Source: Desulfobacterales bacterium (GTDB taxonomy: Bacteria; Desulfobacterota; Desulfobacteria; Desulfobacterales; JAUCGF01). From it: a stretch of DNA of 13,885 nucleotides. Of this stretch, positions 1 to 6,394 are shown piece by piece. Each line of letters opens with the position of its first letter. The stretch's first letter is position 1. The stretch covers positions 1 through 13,885 of the forward strand of contig JAOZRC010000069.1 in assembly GCA_029940345.1 (NCBI GenBank), read 5' to 3'. The notes beneath the pieces were generated by a model, which was not told where the DNA came from, ran no database searches, and worked only from the letters and a program-made list of their open reading frames with translations. The translations under genes were made by a program, and so were the position numbers.

Positions 1-1092
1 TTAGGGGGTGTCATAAGGCACCTCGATAATGGCTTTTACGCCGCAGGGATGATTTTCTTCCAAAATCAAACGCGCCTGATCCGCATATAACGCTTGCAGC
101 CGCTCTTTGACATTGGCAAGCCCCAGGCCCGCCAGACCCGTGCTGTCAAATCCCAAACCGGTGTCCGCAACCTCTATCCGCAGCTTGTTGTCGGTCACCG
201 ACGCTGTTATGGTGATCTGGCCGCCGTCGATTTTGGGCTCAATGCCGTGTTTGATCGCGTTTTCCACCAGAGGTTGAAGCAACATGGGCGGCAACAGACG
301 TGAACGAACGGTATCCGGTACGTGGTCGGCATAGCGCAGGCGATCGCCCATACGTCCCTTGAAGATATTGATGTAAGCGGTGATCATCTTGATTTCCTGC
401 CCGATGGTGACATGATCGCTCCTGGTTTTGGAAAGCGTAGCGCGCAGATGCAAGGTGAGGTCTTTGAGCATGGTGCGGCCCCTGGCCGGTTCGGATTCCA
501 ACAGACTCAGGATTGTGGCCAGGGTGTTGAATAAAAAGTGGGGTTCGATCTGAGCCTGAAGCCGTTTAAGATCACTTTCAATGGTCTTTTTTTCTGCGAG
601 CAGCCTTTTAATACGCTCTTCCTGGATGAGAGCTTGCGATGCGGTCAGTTTATCGCGTGAAATGAAAATGTAGCTGATAATCGCTCCGAACAGAATTCCA
701 AACAAGATCGTTTGAACCCGTGACGCCGGTGTTGTGTGAAGCAGCGCAATATCGGCCCCGGTGATAACGGAGCCTGACAAGCTGCCTATAACAGAGCCTG
801 CGATTATCCCAGCAACCGCGAGAAGCAGTTGCGCGTACAGGGCTTCCGGAGCCAGCATATAAAATGAAGTGCATACCAGCGAGCAGATGGAGAGACCGAT
901 GAATTGGGAGAAGATCAGGTTCTCTGTAAAACTGCCGCCGAATTCTATGGCAGTCATAAAGAGCGCAATAACCACATTAAACCCCACCGTGCCGAGCAAT
1001 GTTGTCAGGATGCGCTTTGGTGTCAATTTGATTGATGGCAATGTTATCGTTGTTTGCTGATTCAAAACGTAAATTCTAGTCCCACCATCCAT
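1..1092 (-). CDS. LytS/YehU-type sensor histidine kinase
   Basis: Membrane sensor kinase of the His_kinase (PF06580-like) plus HATPase_c family, 363 aa. Residues about 28-145 hold four or more hydrophobic segments. A charged, probably coiled-coil linker (about 146-182) follows, then the phospho-acceptor motif QIEPHFLFN with His185. The ATP-binding domain shows an N box (LVENAIKHG, 275-283), G1 (DTGLGF, 310-315) and G2 (GLGLANV, 322-328). Such kinases normally pair with a LytTR response regulator; none is in the window, so it is expected just beyond position 1. The ATG overlaps the end of the upstream beta-barrel gene by 31 bp and has no clear SD, which suggests translational coupling; a TTG ten codons in is another possible start. 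Kinase identity is secure from the motifs. The signal sensed is unknown; by context it may relate to the envelope transporter encoded upstream. Confidence 0.9.
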   Translation of the reverse strand: MDGGTRIYVLNQQTTITLPSIKLTPKRILTTLLGTVGFNVVIALFMTAIEFGGSFTENLIFSQFIGLSICSLVCTSFYMLAPEALYAQLLLAVAGIIAGSVIGSLSGSVITGADIALLHTTPASRVQTILFGILFGAIISYIFISRDKLTASQALIQEERIKRLLAEKKTIESDLKRLQAQIEPHFLFNTLATILSLLESEPARGRTMLKDLTLHLRATLSKTRSDHVTIGQEIKMITAYINIFKGRMGDRLRYADHVPDTVRSRLLPPMLLQPLVENAIKHGIEPKIDGGQITITASVTDNKLRIEVADTGLGFDSTGLAGLGLANVKERLQALYADQARLILEENHPCGVKAIIEVPYDTP

Positions 1093-2429
1093 TGATAGTC
1101 TAGTATACTTCCGAACTCGGTGTCAGGACCTCCGGAATTGGCATTCAGGATGGAAAACAGTTGGATATGATCGCCCAGATAGTATTCGATCATGCCGATA
1201 AACTGTCCGGAGCCATCATCACCATTCCAAGTCTGACGTAATGTAATATCAAGCACATCACGAATATCATGGTGGCGGTATTGGAGCAACAGGTAATTTT
1301 GTCTGAGCAGGCGCAGGCCGGGGTCCATGGTGCGCGCCAGAATCGATTGAGATAAATTATGAATCTGATCGGCAGACCGGCCGGCAGAGTGGAAAGCGTT
1401 TGCCGCTTTTTTACGCAGCAGATAGTACTTATCCGCCTGATCGGCATTATAACCGCGTCCGTTATAGACATATTCCGCTGTGAGTGTCGGTCCGCTACTC
1501 AAGGTGTAAGAACCGCCTAAAAGCCCGATGCCCCTCACCGGAGAACTGCGATGATCAACGCTTCGCATGTCAGCGCCCAAAGGGTTGTCCGCGGCCGTAG
1601 GATAGAGACCGGTGAAGTTTTGGGAAAGATTGCCTTCGCCGTAAAGTAAAAACGCATCCGTAACGGTGCGGCCGCCGAAAACTCCCACAAAGTTATGGTC
1701 ATTTTCGTTATGCGAGAGGATTAAGCCGGCGTAACCTTCCTGACCGGCATAATCCAGTTTTGCCGAATAGCTTTTTTCAAAGTCCTGTAATAAAAATTCC
1801 TGCCGCCCCTGATCCGTATTTGCTATCAGGGACAGTGTCCAGGCCATATCAGGAAGCCAGACCAGACGCGCGAAATCCATACCGGCAACCTCCTGTTTGG
1901 GGTTGCGGTGCCCGTTGTCACGAAAAAAAGGATTGGAGGGTGACAGCAGAAAAGAGGGACCCCACTGAAGGTTTTCCCGGCCATAGGATAAAAACAGCGT
2001 ATCCGTGATGGAGATTCGCGCCAGCCATTGGTTGATAAAAAAATCATCTTTAAATTCCGTTTCGCCATCCCGGATGCCATCCTCCCAGGCCGCCCAATCA
2101 AGATTCATACGGGGTTTGACACTGAGTTCCAGACGTTTAAAATTCTGATACAAATCAGGCCTTAAAGCGAGTACGCCGAAATAGCGGGGGATTTGAAGAA
2201 AAGCATTCTGCGGATTTTGGGATGTGCCGGCAGGTTCTTGCAACACGCCGTAAGTCAGAAATCTGAGGGTGTAATCGAACCCTTCCGCCAATTCATCATA
2301 CCAATCATCATGCCAGGCGGCTTTTTCGCCAATGTCCGCTTTTCCGGCACCCAAACAGATTGAGCATCCTAATCCTAATAAACAGACCGCCAAAACGAAC
2401 CCTGCCACCGCTGCGCTTTTTGTCAACAC
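1062..2429 (-). CDS. Predicted outer-membrane beta-barrel protein, function unknown
   Basis: A 455-aa protein that I do not assign to a named family. It has a hydrophobic signal sequence (about residues 6-28, probably cleaved after LGAGKA). The rest is rich in alternating aromatic and polar segments typical of beta strands, and it ends in the sequence GLEFTF with a terminal Phe, the usual signal for BAM-mediated barrel assembly. I infer an outer-membrane channel or export partner of the ABC cluster upstream. The start is GTG, with GGGAAGG just upstream; a TTG one codon later is also well placed. The gene is separated from the LolA-like gene by a 373-bp gap holding a repeat element, so it may have its own promoter. 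A weak candidate -10 (TAGAAT on the minus strand) lies about 20 bp upstream of the start. It overlaps the kinase gene at its 3' end. Confidence 0.75.
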   Translation of the reverse strand: MLTKSAAVAGFVLAVCLLGLGCSICLGAGKADIGEKAAWHDDWYDELAEGFDYTLRFLTYGVLQEPAGTSQNPQNAFLQIPRYFGVLALRPDLYQNFKRLELSVKPRMNLDWAAWEDGIRDGETEFKDDFFINQWLARISITDTLFLSYGRENLQWGPSFLLSPSNPFFRDNGHRNPKQEVAGMDFARLVWLPDMAWTLSLIANTDQGRQEFLLQDFEKSYSAKLDYAGQEGYAGLILSHNENDHNFVGVFGGRTVTDAFLLYGEGNLSQNFTGLYPTAADNPLGADMRSVDHRSSPVRGIGLLGGSYTLSSGPTLTAEYVYNGRGYNADQADKYYLLRKKAANAFHSAGRSADQIHNLSQSILARTMDPGLRLLRQNYLLLQYRHHDIRDVLDITLRQTWNGDDGSGQFIGMIEYYLGDHIQLFSILNANSGGPDTEFGSILDYQWMVGLEFTF

Positions 2430-2487
2430 TACCTTCCCTTTTTTAGTATTCTATTCAAAAATCGGCACCCTTCATAAGTCAGTTTAC

Positions 2488-2740
2488 AATTTATCGACCT
2501 GTGCGATTCATTCAGAGTCCCGTCAGGACGGCATATTTGTAGAATTATCAGGATGATATCTTGTCAGAGTCCCATCGGGACGGCATATCTGTTTCGGCAT
2601 AACAGGATATGCGCAATCACATTACAAATATGCCGTCCCGAGGGGACTCTGACCGAATCAGAATATGATTGTACTACAAATATGCCGCAATCACGGAGCT
2701 TTAAAGGAATATTTTATTTCAACCGTACAGGTCGAAAATT
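2488..2740. repeat. 253-bp MITE-like repeat, copy 1
   Basis: This copy matches 11156-11408 in the same orientation and at the same length, at about 88-89% identity by hand count. The ends are inverted repeats of about 20 bp: the left end reads AATTTATCGACCTGTGCGA and the right end, reverse-complemented, reads AATTTTCGACCTGTACGG. Inside, a unit CGGCATATTTGTAG (2529-2542) is perfectly complementary to 2674-2687. Arms 2565-2588 and 2628-2651 match at 23 of 24 positions. The whole element can therefore fold as one long nested hairpin. It has no transposase and no convincing ORF. It is consistent with a non-autonomous mobile element or a structured intergenic repeat. Confidence 0.8.
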
Positions 2741-2752
2741 TTCAGGGCATTC

Positions 2753-2799
2753 AGGTGTCAGGGCATGGCATGGCATCTGAACGCTGAAACCTGACACCT
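2753..2799 (-). repeat. Inverted repeat after LolA-like gene
   Basis: Arms AGGTGTCAGG (2753-2762) and CCTGACACCT (2790-2799) are perfectly complementary, with a 27-nt loop containing a tandem ATGCC-type repeat. The element starts 3 nt past the stop codon of the LolA-like gene. It could attenuate read-through or protect the 3' end, but no U tract follows on the minus strand, so I do not call a terminator. Confidence 0.5.
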
Positions 2800-2802
2800 A
2801 TG

Positions 2803-3549
2803 TTATCTCACCAACAAATTCAAATTAAAGGCCGCTTCCGGAATTTTTTTGATTTTCACATCACTATAGCTCATGGTGGTGATATTCTTTTTCATCACCG
2901 CATCGGTAATCATCATTTTGGAAATAAATACCTGCGATGCATCCCCGTTATGGATACGGTTGTCATATTCAAAAACGGCTGTTTTGAACATTTTGCCTGA
3001 AACAGTGAAGAATTCGGCTTTGACGCCCACCAGACGCTTTTCTGAAATCCAATAGCGGATGCGGTCATAGGTAGTTTTTTTATTGGCCGCCATCAAATCA
3101 AAAAGATAGCAGGATTCATCGCCAAGCGTTTCATGGGACACGGACGCCACTTTATAGTCACCGGAGTAATTGGTGGAAGCCAGATCCCCGTTGGAGGCGC
3201 CGCCCATCAGTTTTTGACGGGGAGAAATCGGCACCGGTTTGCGCAGACCGGGTTTGATAAACCACATGTTACGATCAATCATCAGTATTTTGCGTCCTTT
3301 TAATTTAGGCGGCGACAGGGTTTCAGCCAGGATATTAAAACCGCGCGCTTTGATCTTAAGCGTCTGATCCTGTTGACGGCCTCTCTCAATCGAAACGATA
3401 TGAATTTTCCATTCCACTCCCAGCACATTGCCCCGCGCCAGATCCGCCTGTTCTAAAACCTGTTCAGGCGTCATCTCGGCATTGACTGATGTCATTGCCA
3501 AGAAAATTCCTCCAAAAACAATCATCAACATCATAGCAAAACGTTTCAT
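2803..3549 (-). CDS. LolA-like outer membrane lipoprotein-sorting protein
   Basis: A 248-aa periplasmic protein of the outer membrane lipoprotein-sorting (LolA-like, PF17131-type) family. The signal peptide MKRFAMMLMIVFGG... is probably cleaved after residue 24 (VNA). The mature part shows the family pattern: LKGRKILM (83-90), MWFIKPGLRKPVPIS (95-109), then a Gly-rich GGASNGDL stretch and a YSGDYKV segment. These proteins are thought to carry lipid or lipoprotein cargo across the periplasm in partnership with FtsX-like permeases. The start is set at 3549 because GGGAGGT lies at the right distance upstream; an upstream in-frame ATG at 3615 lacks an SD and would put 22 residues ahead of the signal peptide. 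It follows the permease gene by 80 bp and is most likely co-transcribed with it. The exact cargo cannot be read from the sequence. Confidence 0.88.
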   Translation of the reverse strand: MKRFAMMLMIVFGGIFLAMTSVNAEMTPEQVLEQADLARGNVLGVEWKIHIVSIERGRQQDQTLKIKARGFNILAETLSPPKLKGRKILMIDRNMWFIKPGLRKPVPISPRQKLMGGASNGDLASTNYSGDYKVASVSHETLGDESCYLFDLMAANKKTTYDRIRYWISEKRLVGVKAEFFTVSGKMFKTAVFEYDNRIHNGDASQVFISKMMITDAVMKKNITTMSYSDVKIKKIPEAAFNLNLLVR

Positions 3550-3629
3550 TATAATTACCTCCCGTTTATCATATATCTTCAAAGTGTGTAGTGATGAGCA
3601 ATCAACAGTCAACAATCAAAACAATCATT

Positions 3630-4868
3630 TCAAACATGTCCCAAAGCATCCACAACCCCTTGCGCGGCCGCCCGTCGCGCCGGAACGATAGCGGCTCCCA
3701 ATGATAACAGGATCAGGAAAACGGCAAGCACGAGCATGGTGGCAGGCACAAGATTAACGATCAGGGGTACAGGCGACGAAATACCGGGGGGGATATAGGT
3801 CGGTTCGATCACTCGAATGACAGCCCAGACTGTGATATTTACCGCTATGCCTAAAAGGCTTCCGAAAAAGCCAAGCAGCGCGCCTTCGAAGGCGAAAAGT
3901 AATTGAACACCCCGGCGTTTCAATCCTAATGCTCTCAGCGTGCCGATTTCACGAGTGCGCTCAAGAACAGCCATCCCCATTGTATTGACAACGCTCATCA
4001 CCACAATAATCAAAACGATAACAAAAATGAACATGAAAATCATATCGAACATCCCTTTGACTTTGGAATAGAAAAGAGAAAGCGCGTTCCAGGTTTTGAT
4101 TTCACAGGCGATGCCGTTTTCAGACATCAGATTCAGCAACCGCCCGGCCATAGCATCGGTCTTCTGCCAGTCACCCAAAAGAACCACGATACGATCCGCC
4201 TGATCCGTATCATATAATGATTGAGCCAGGGCAAAAGGAAAACGCATATATTTGTCGTTGGTGGCATCCGAACCGGTGTCATACACGCCCATGACCTGGA
4301 TATCCATTGCGTTCATCTGTCCGTCGAGAGTTGTGGCCATGATGACACCGTCGCCAGCAGGTTTGAGATTGAGATGCATGGCCAGGTCGGCGGCCATTTC
4401 CACACCGTAGGGCTTGCTTGTATTAAGAACCTGCCCTTTAATCGGTCGTACATCGGCATACGCGCCCTGGATCGTTTTATCATCGGCCGGCACAACCCCT
4501 TTTGCTATAAAAATGGTTGAAATGCGTCCGTCGGAAACCAGTCCGGCGACATGTATCTGCGGTGTCGCCAGAATGACCTCATCAACAGACTCTGCCAATT
4601 TGACGATGCGGTCGGTCTCCGCTTTGTCAAACATATATTGCTGTGGATCGGTTTTCCCTTTTGTCTGCCATCCCTTTTTAAAAATGGTCAGATGACCCAG
4701 CCCCTCTCCGCGAATAGCCATTTCGCGCAGCCCTTCATACGTGTTGTCCGTATAACCACGGAAAATGCTCACGGATGCGAAACCCATGCAGATAGCCATC
4801 AGCGTGACAATGGTGCGCCGTTTGTTTCTCAATATATTGCGTAAAGCGATTTTCAGCCAGTGGATCAT
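3630..4868 (-). CDS. ABC transporter permease, FtsX/LolC-LolE/MacB type
   Basis: A 412-aa inner-membrane subunit with the classic MacB-like layout. One N-terminal membrane segment (about 18-36) follows the amphipathic start [19 protein letters not shown] large periplasmic domain (about 40-270) comes next, then three C-terminal membrane segments (about 274-296, 324-351, 373-398). The motif RTREIGTLRALG (304-315) is the conserved FtsX-family coupling region. These are mechanotransmitting ABC subunits that use cytoplasmic ATP hydrolysis to move substrates in the periplasm. The start codon overlaps the stop of the ATPase gene (ATGA), so the two are translationally coupled. With the LolA-like and beta-barrel genes downstream, I infer an envelope lipid or lipoprotein export system distinct from the essential LolCDE set. 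Confidence 0.92.
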   Translation of the reverse strand: MIHWLKIALRNILRNKRRTIVTLMAICMGFASVSIFRGYTDNTYEGLREMAIRGEGLGHLTIFKKGWQTKGKTDPQQYMFDKAETDRIVKLAESVDEVILATPQIHVAGLVSDGRISTIFIAKGVVPADDKTIQGAYADVRPIKGQVLNTSKPYGVEMAADLAMHLNLKPAGDGVIMATTLDGQMNAMDIQVMGVYDTGSDATNDKYMRFPFALAQSLYDTDQADRIVVLLGDWQKTDAMAGRLLNLMSENGIACEIKTWNALSLFYSKVKGMFDMIFMFIFVIVLIIVVMSVVNTMGMAVLERTREIGTLRALGLKRRGVQLLFAFEGALLGFFGSLLGIAVNITVWAVIRVIEPTYIPPGISSPVPLIVNLVPATMLVLAVFLILLSLGAAIVPARRAAAQGVVDALGHV

Positions 4869-5563
4869 CAGTCAGCCCTCCTTTCTATCATCCGGTCTGT
4901 TATCCGGCCGTCTTCCAGACGAATCAGACGTTCCACCCGATCCAGCAGGCGCTGATCATGAGTGGAAAAAATAAATGTGGTGTTCTCTTTTTCATTAAGC
5001 TTACGCATTAACGCGATAATTTTGCGGGCCGTGGCCGAGTCCAGGTTAGCTGTGGGTTCATCGGCAATGACTAATGACGGATCAGTGACCAGGGCGCGCG
5101 CAATCGCCACCCGCTGCTGCTGGCCGCCGGACATCTTATCGGGGCGGTGATGGGCCAGATTATCCAGCCCCACTTCGGCGAGACGCTGCATCGCCGTCTC
5201 ACTCGCCTTTTTAAATGACACGCCTTTGATCTGCAAAGGCAGCATCACGTTTTCCATGGCCGAAAGCACCGGTATCAGATTGAAGCCTTGAAAAATAAAT
5301 CCGACAGAACGATTGCGCAATTCGGTTTGTTGGTCATCGGACAGGCGCGCAACCTCCTGTTCGGCAAAGAGCAGTGTCCCCTGGGTGGGAGCATCAATAA
5401 CGCCCATGAGGTTCAATAACGTGGTTTTACCCGATCCGGACGGTCCCCATACAGCGACAAATTCGCCGGCGTCGATCGTCAAATCGACATCCCGCAATGC
5501 ATGGACAACCGTCTCTCCCATTTGGTAATCTTTGACAATAGCAGACATAGCAATGAGAGCCAT
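4868..5563 (-). CDS. ABC transporter ATP-binding protein, LolD/MacB type
   Basis: A 231-aa cytoplasmic ATPase with all catalytic elements: Walker [10 protein letters not shown] (40-48), Q-loop Gln92, signature [15 protein letters not shown] (144-158), Walker B LVIADEP with Glu169, and switch His202. Length and motifs match the LolD/MacB/FtsE group that partners FtsX-like permeases. The start at 5563 is supported by AAAGGAG seven bases upstream; Met6 is a weaker alternative. It ends in a 1-nt overlap with the permease start. A candidate 25-codon reading frame ends immediately in front of its ribosome-binding site. No promoter is obvious on the minus strand; the 298-bp gap shared with the divergent hgc genes must hold it. 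Confidence 0.95.
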   Translation of the reverse strand: MALIAMSAIVKDYQMGETVVHALRDVDLTIDAGEFVAVWGPSGSGKTTLLNLMGVIDAPTQGTLLFAEQEVARLSDDQQTELRNRSVGFIFQGFNLIPVLSAMENVMLPLQIKGVSFKKASETAMQRLAEVGLDNLAHHRPDKMSGGQQQRVAIARALVTDPSLVIADEPTANLDSATARKIIALMRKLNEKENTTFIFSTHDQRLLDRVERLIRLEDGRITDRMIERRAD

Positions 5564-5577
5564 GAATTTTCTCCTTT

Positions 5578-5655
5578 TTAATGATTGTTTAATGATTTAT
5601 ATTTGGAAGCGTTGATCTGAACATCGCTAACAGCATACAACTCGGTCAGCGTCAT
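5578..5655 (-). CDS. Possible 25-aa leader peptide before ABC operon
   Basis: A short reading frame starting MTLTELYAVSD and ending LNNH. It is preceded by an excellent SD (AGGAGG, 5661-5666) five bases from the ATG. Its TAA sits directly against the AAAGGAG of the ATPase gene, so the two would be translationally linked. The product is not recognised and has no signal peptide or membrane segment. It could be a small structural protein, a leader peptide, or simply a ribosome entry site. The SD strength is seen directly; expression is inferred. Confidence 0.45.
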   Translation of the reverse strand: MTLTELYAVSDVQINASKYKSLNNH

Positions 5656-5680
5656 GTAAACCTCCTTTTTTGGCGTTTAC
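5656..5680 (-). promoter_or_regulatory. Hairpin presenting the leader-peptide SD
   Basis: On the minus strand GTAAAC (5675-5680) can pair with GTTTAC (5656-5661). This makes a 6-bp stem whose 13-nt loop and 3' arm hold the AGGAGG of the small frame starting at 5655. It may modulate translation entry, but the stem is short and AT-rich. Confidence 0.3.
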
Positions 5681-5685
5681 ACCGG

Positions 5686-5709
5686 AAGCGGAAATATGAA
5701 AATCCGCTT
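5686..5709. repeat. Small inverted repeat in divergent gap
   Basis: Arms AAGCGGA (5686-5692) and TCCGCTT (5703-5709) flank 10 nt. It lies between the divergent ABC and hgc transcription units. It could be an operator or an mRNA leader hairpin for the ABC side. The rest of 5710-5875 shows nothing coding on either strand. Confidence 0.3.
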
Positions 5710-5875
5710 TGATTGTTGCCATTCGGAAGCTAATTTAGACATAAAGATCAGTAAAGGCAAAAAGGAAGGGATGAAAGGGCGAAACAGGGGGCTAAAAGGA
5801 ATATAGAATGGATGAGTGGTATAAAAAAGTCTGATTCTAACGGATTCTATGGAGAACGTTTATGTTCATTTATTC

Positions 5876-5903
5876 TTGACATTCCACAAAAGCGGATTAT
5901 TAT
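5876..5903 (+). promoter_or_regulatory. Sigma70-like promoter of the abrB-hgcAB operon
   Basis: TTGACA (5876-5881), a 16-nt spacer and TATTAT (5898-5903) give a near-consensus promoter. It would start transcription near 5910, about 45 nt before the AbrB-type gene. AT-rich repeats ATTAAT (5902-5907, 5914-5919) and AATCAGA (5917-5923, 5926-5932) overlap the start region and could be an operator. Confidence 0.6.
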
Positions 5904-5953
5904 TAATTCCATGATTAATCAGATAAATCAGAATTTTCAGGAAGAACAACATT

Positions 5954-6214
5954 ATGTCAAAATCAAAAACATCGCAATTGTGTGAAACGGGTTGCTGCCA
6001 AATTGAAGCACTGGTTTCTATCGACGGTCGTGGCCAACTTGTGCTGCCCAAAGAGGTTCGAGAAAAAGCGCGCATTAAACCCGGTGACAAACTGGCGTTG
6101 GTAAGTTGGGAGCGTGATGGTAAAATCTGCTGTCTTTCCCTGCAGAAAGCGAGTGATTTTACTGAAATGATTAAAAATACAATCGGACCGACAATGAAAG
6201 ATATTTTAAGTTAA
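5954..6214 (+). CDS. AbrB/MazE/SpoVT-type regulator, HgcAB-associated
   Basis: An 86-aa protein with a swapped-hairpin AbrB DNA-binding domain. The core is ALVSIDGRGQLVLPKEVREKA (about 19-39) followed by RIKPGDKLALVSW (40-52), the usual two-strand/loop pattern. The C-terminal helix (about 66-86) ends in MKDILS. Proteins of this type are repeatedly found beside hgcA/hgcB and some databases label them HgcAB-associated (HgcC); I rely on memory for that label. The short N-terminal arm carries Cys10, Cys14 and Cys15, and Cys59-Cys60 form a vicinal pair, so metal or thiol sensing is conceivable. The SD is AGGAAG (5939-5944). The gene is followed after 35 bp by the SD-led ATG that opens the hgcA frame, so it is probably the first gene of the operon and may autoregulate it. 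Confidence 0.85.
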   Translation: MSKSKTSQLCETGCCQIEALVSIDGRGQLVLPKEVREKARIKPGDKLALVSWERDGKICCLSLQKASDFTEMIKNTIGPTMKDILS

Positions 6215-6249
6215 TTGGCCGAGTACTTTTTTTACATTGGGAGGATTAC

Positions 6250-6357
6250 ATGGATAAAAATAAACGCATTTCGGAAGGAACACTGGCAACCGGTTTGAAC
6301 CTTGGCATGTCTTGCAGAGAAATTAGCGAAGCTACGTCTTGCGCATCAACCCGTTGA
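6250..6357 (+). other. SD-led ORF in the hgcA frame, ending in TGA
   Basis: ATG at 6250 has the best ribosome-binding site of the operon (GGGAGGATTAC before it). It opens 35 codons in exactly the hgcA frame, then meets TGA at 6355-6357. After the TGA the frame is open through all of hgcA. The peptide has Cys22 and Cys31 and ends CASTR. Three readings are possible. First, it is the true N terminus of HgcA with selenocysteine at residue 36, making a 396-aa protein. Second, it is a separate leader peptide. Third, it is a nonsense mutation or sequencing error in an N-terminal extension. The hairpin directly after the TGA favours the first or second reading. Confidence 0.6.
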
Positions 6358-6394
6358 GACTCAGGGAAAGCGGCTCAGGTGAGCCCACCGAGTC
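6358..6394 (+). promoter_or_regulatory. Stem-loop right after in-frame TGA, candidate bSECIS
   Basis: The outer stem is GACTC (6358-6362) with GAGTC (6390-6394), extendable by GG (6364-6365) with CC (6388-6389). The inner stem is GGCTC (6372-6376) with GAGCC (6381-6385). The apical loop is AGGU (6377-6380). The apical loop begins 19 nt after the TGA and has G in its second position. From memory, both fit the general bacterial SECIS geometry, and the E. coli fdhF element also has an AGGU-containing loop. The bulged U of fdhF is not evident. The fallback GTG start of hgcA (6379-6381) spans the loop/stem junction, so the hairpin could instead control that start. Confidence 0.55.

Larger units (their letters stand above)
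2430..2802. other. Gene-free gap with repeat element and hairpin
   Basis: This 373-bp stretch between two genes on the minus strand has no credible coding region. It holds the 253-bp inverted-terminal-repeat element (2488-2740), a separate 10-bp-stem inverted repeat (2753-2799) just after the LolA-like stop, and an AT-rich leader for the beta-barrel gene. Confidence 0.7.

Noticed and set aside
2513..2651. Repeated AGTCCC...GGGAC units as a possible CRISPR array
   Set aside because: There are too few units, they alternate in orientation and the spacing is unequal. The same block recurs at 11156-11408 with the same internal sequence, so it is a dispersed hairpin element.
2553..2780. A 75-codon plus-strand frame across the repeat element
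   Set aside because: It is made of the inverted-repeat DNA itself, is not kept open in the second copy in the same form, and has no SD or recognisable motif.
6355..6357. hgcA as a simple pseudogene because of the TGA
   Set aside because: All conserved HgcA parts lie downstream and intact, HgcB is intact, and a GTG start after the TGA would still give a near-normal length protein. A structured hairpin right after the TGA is not expected for random decay.
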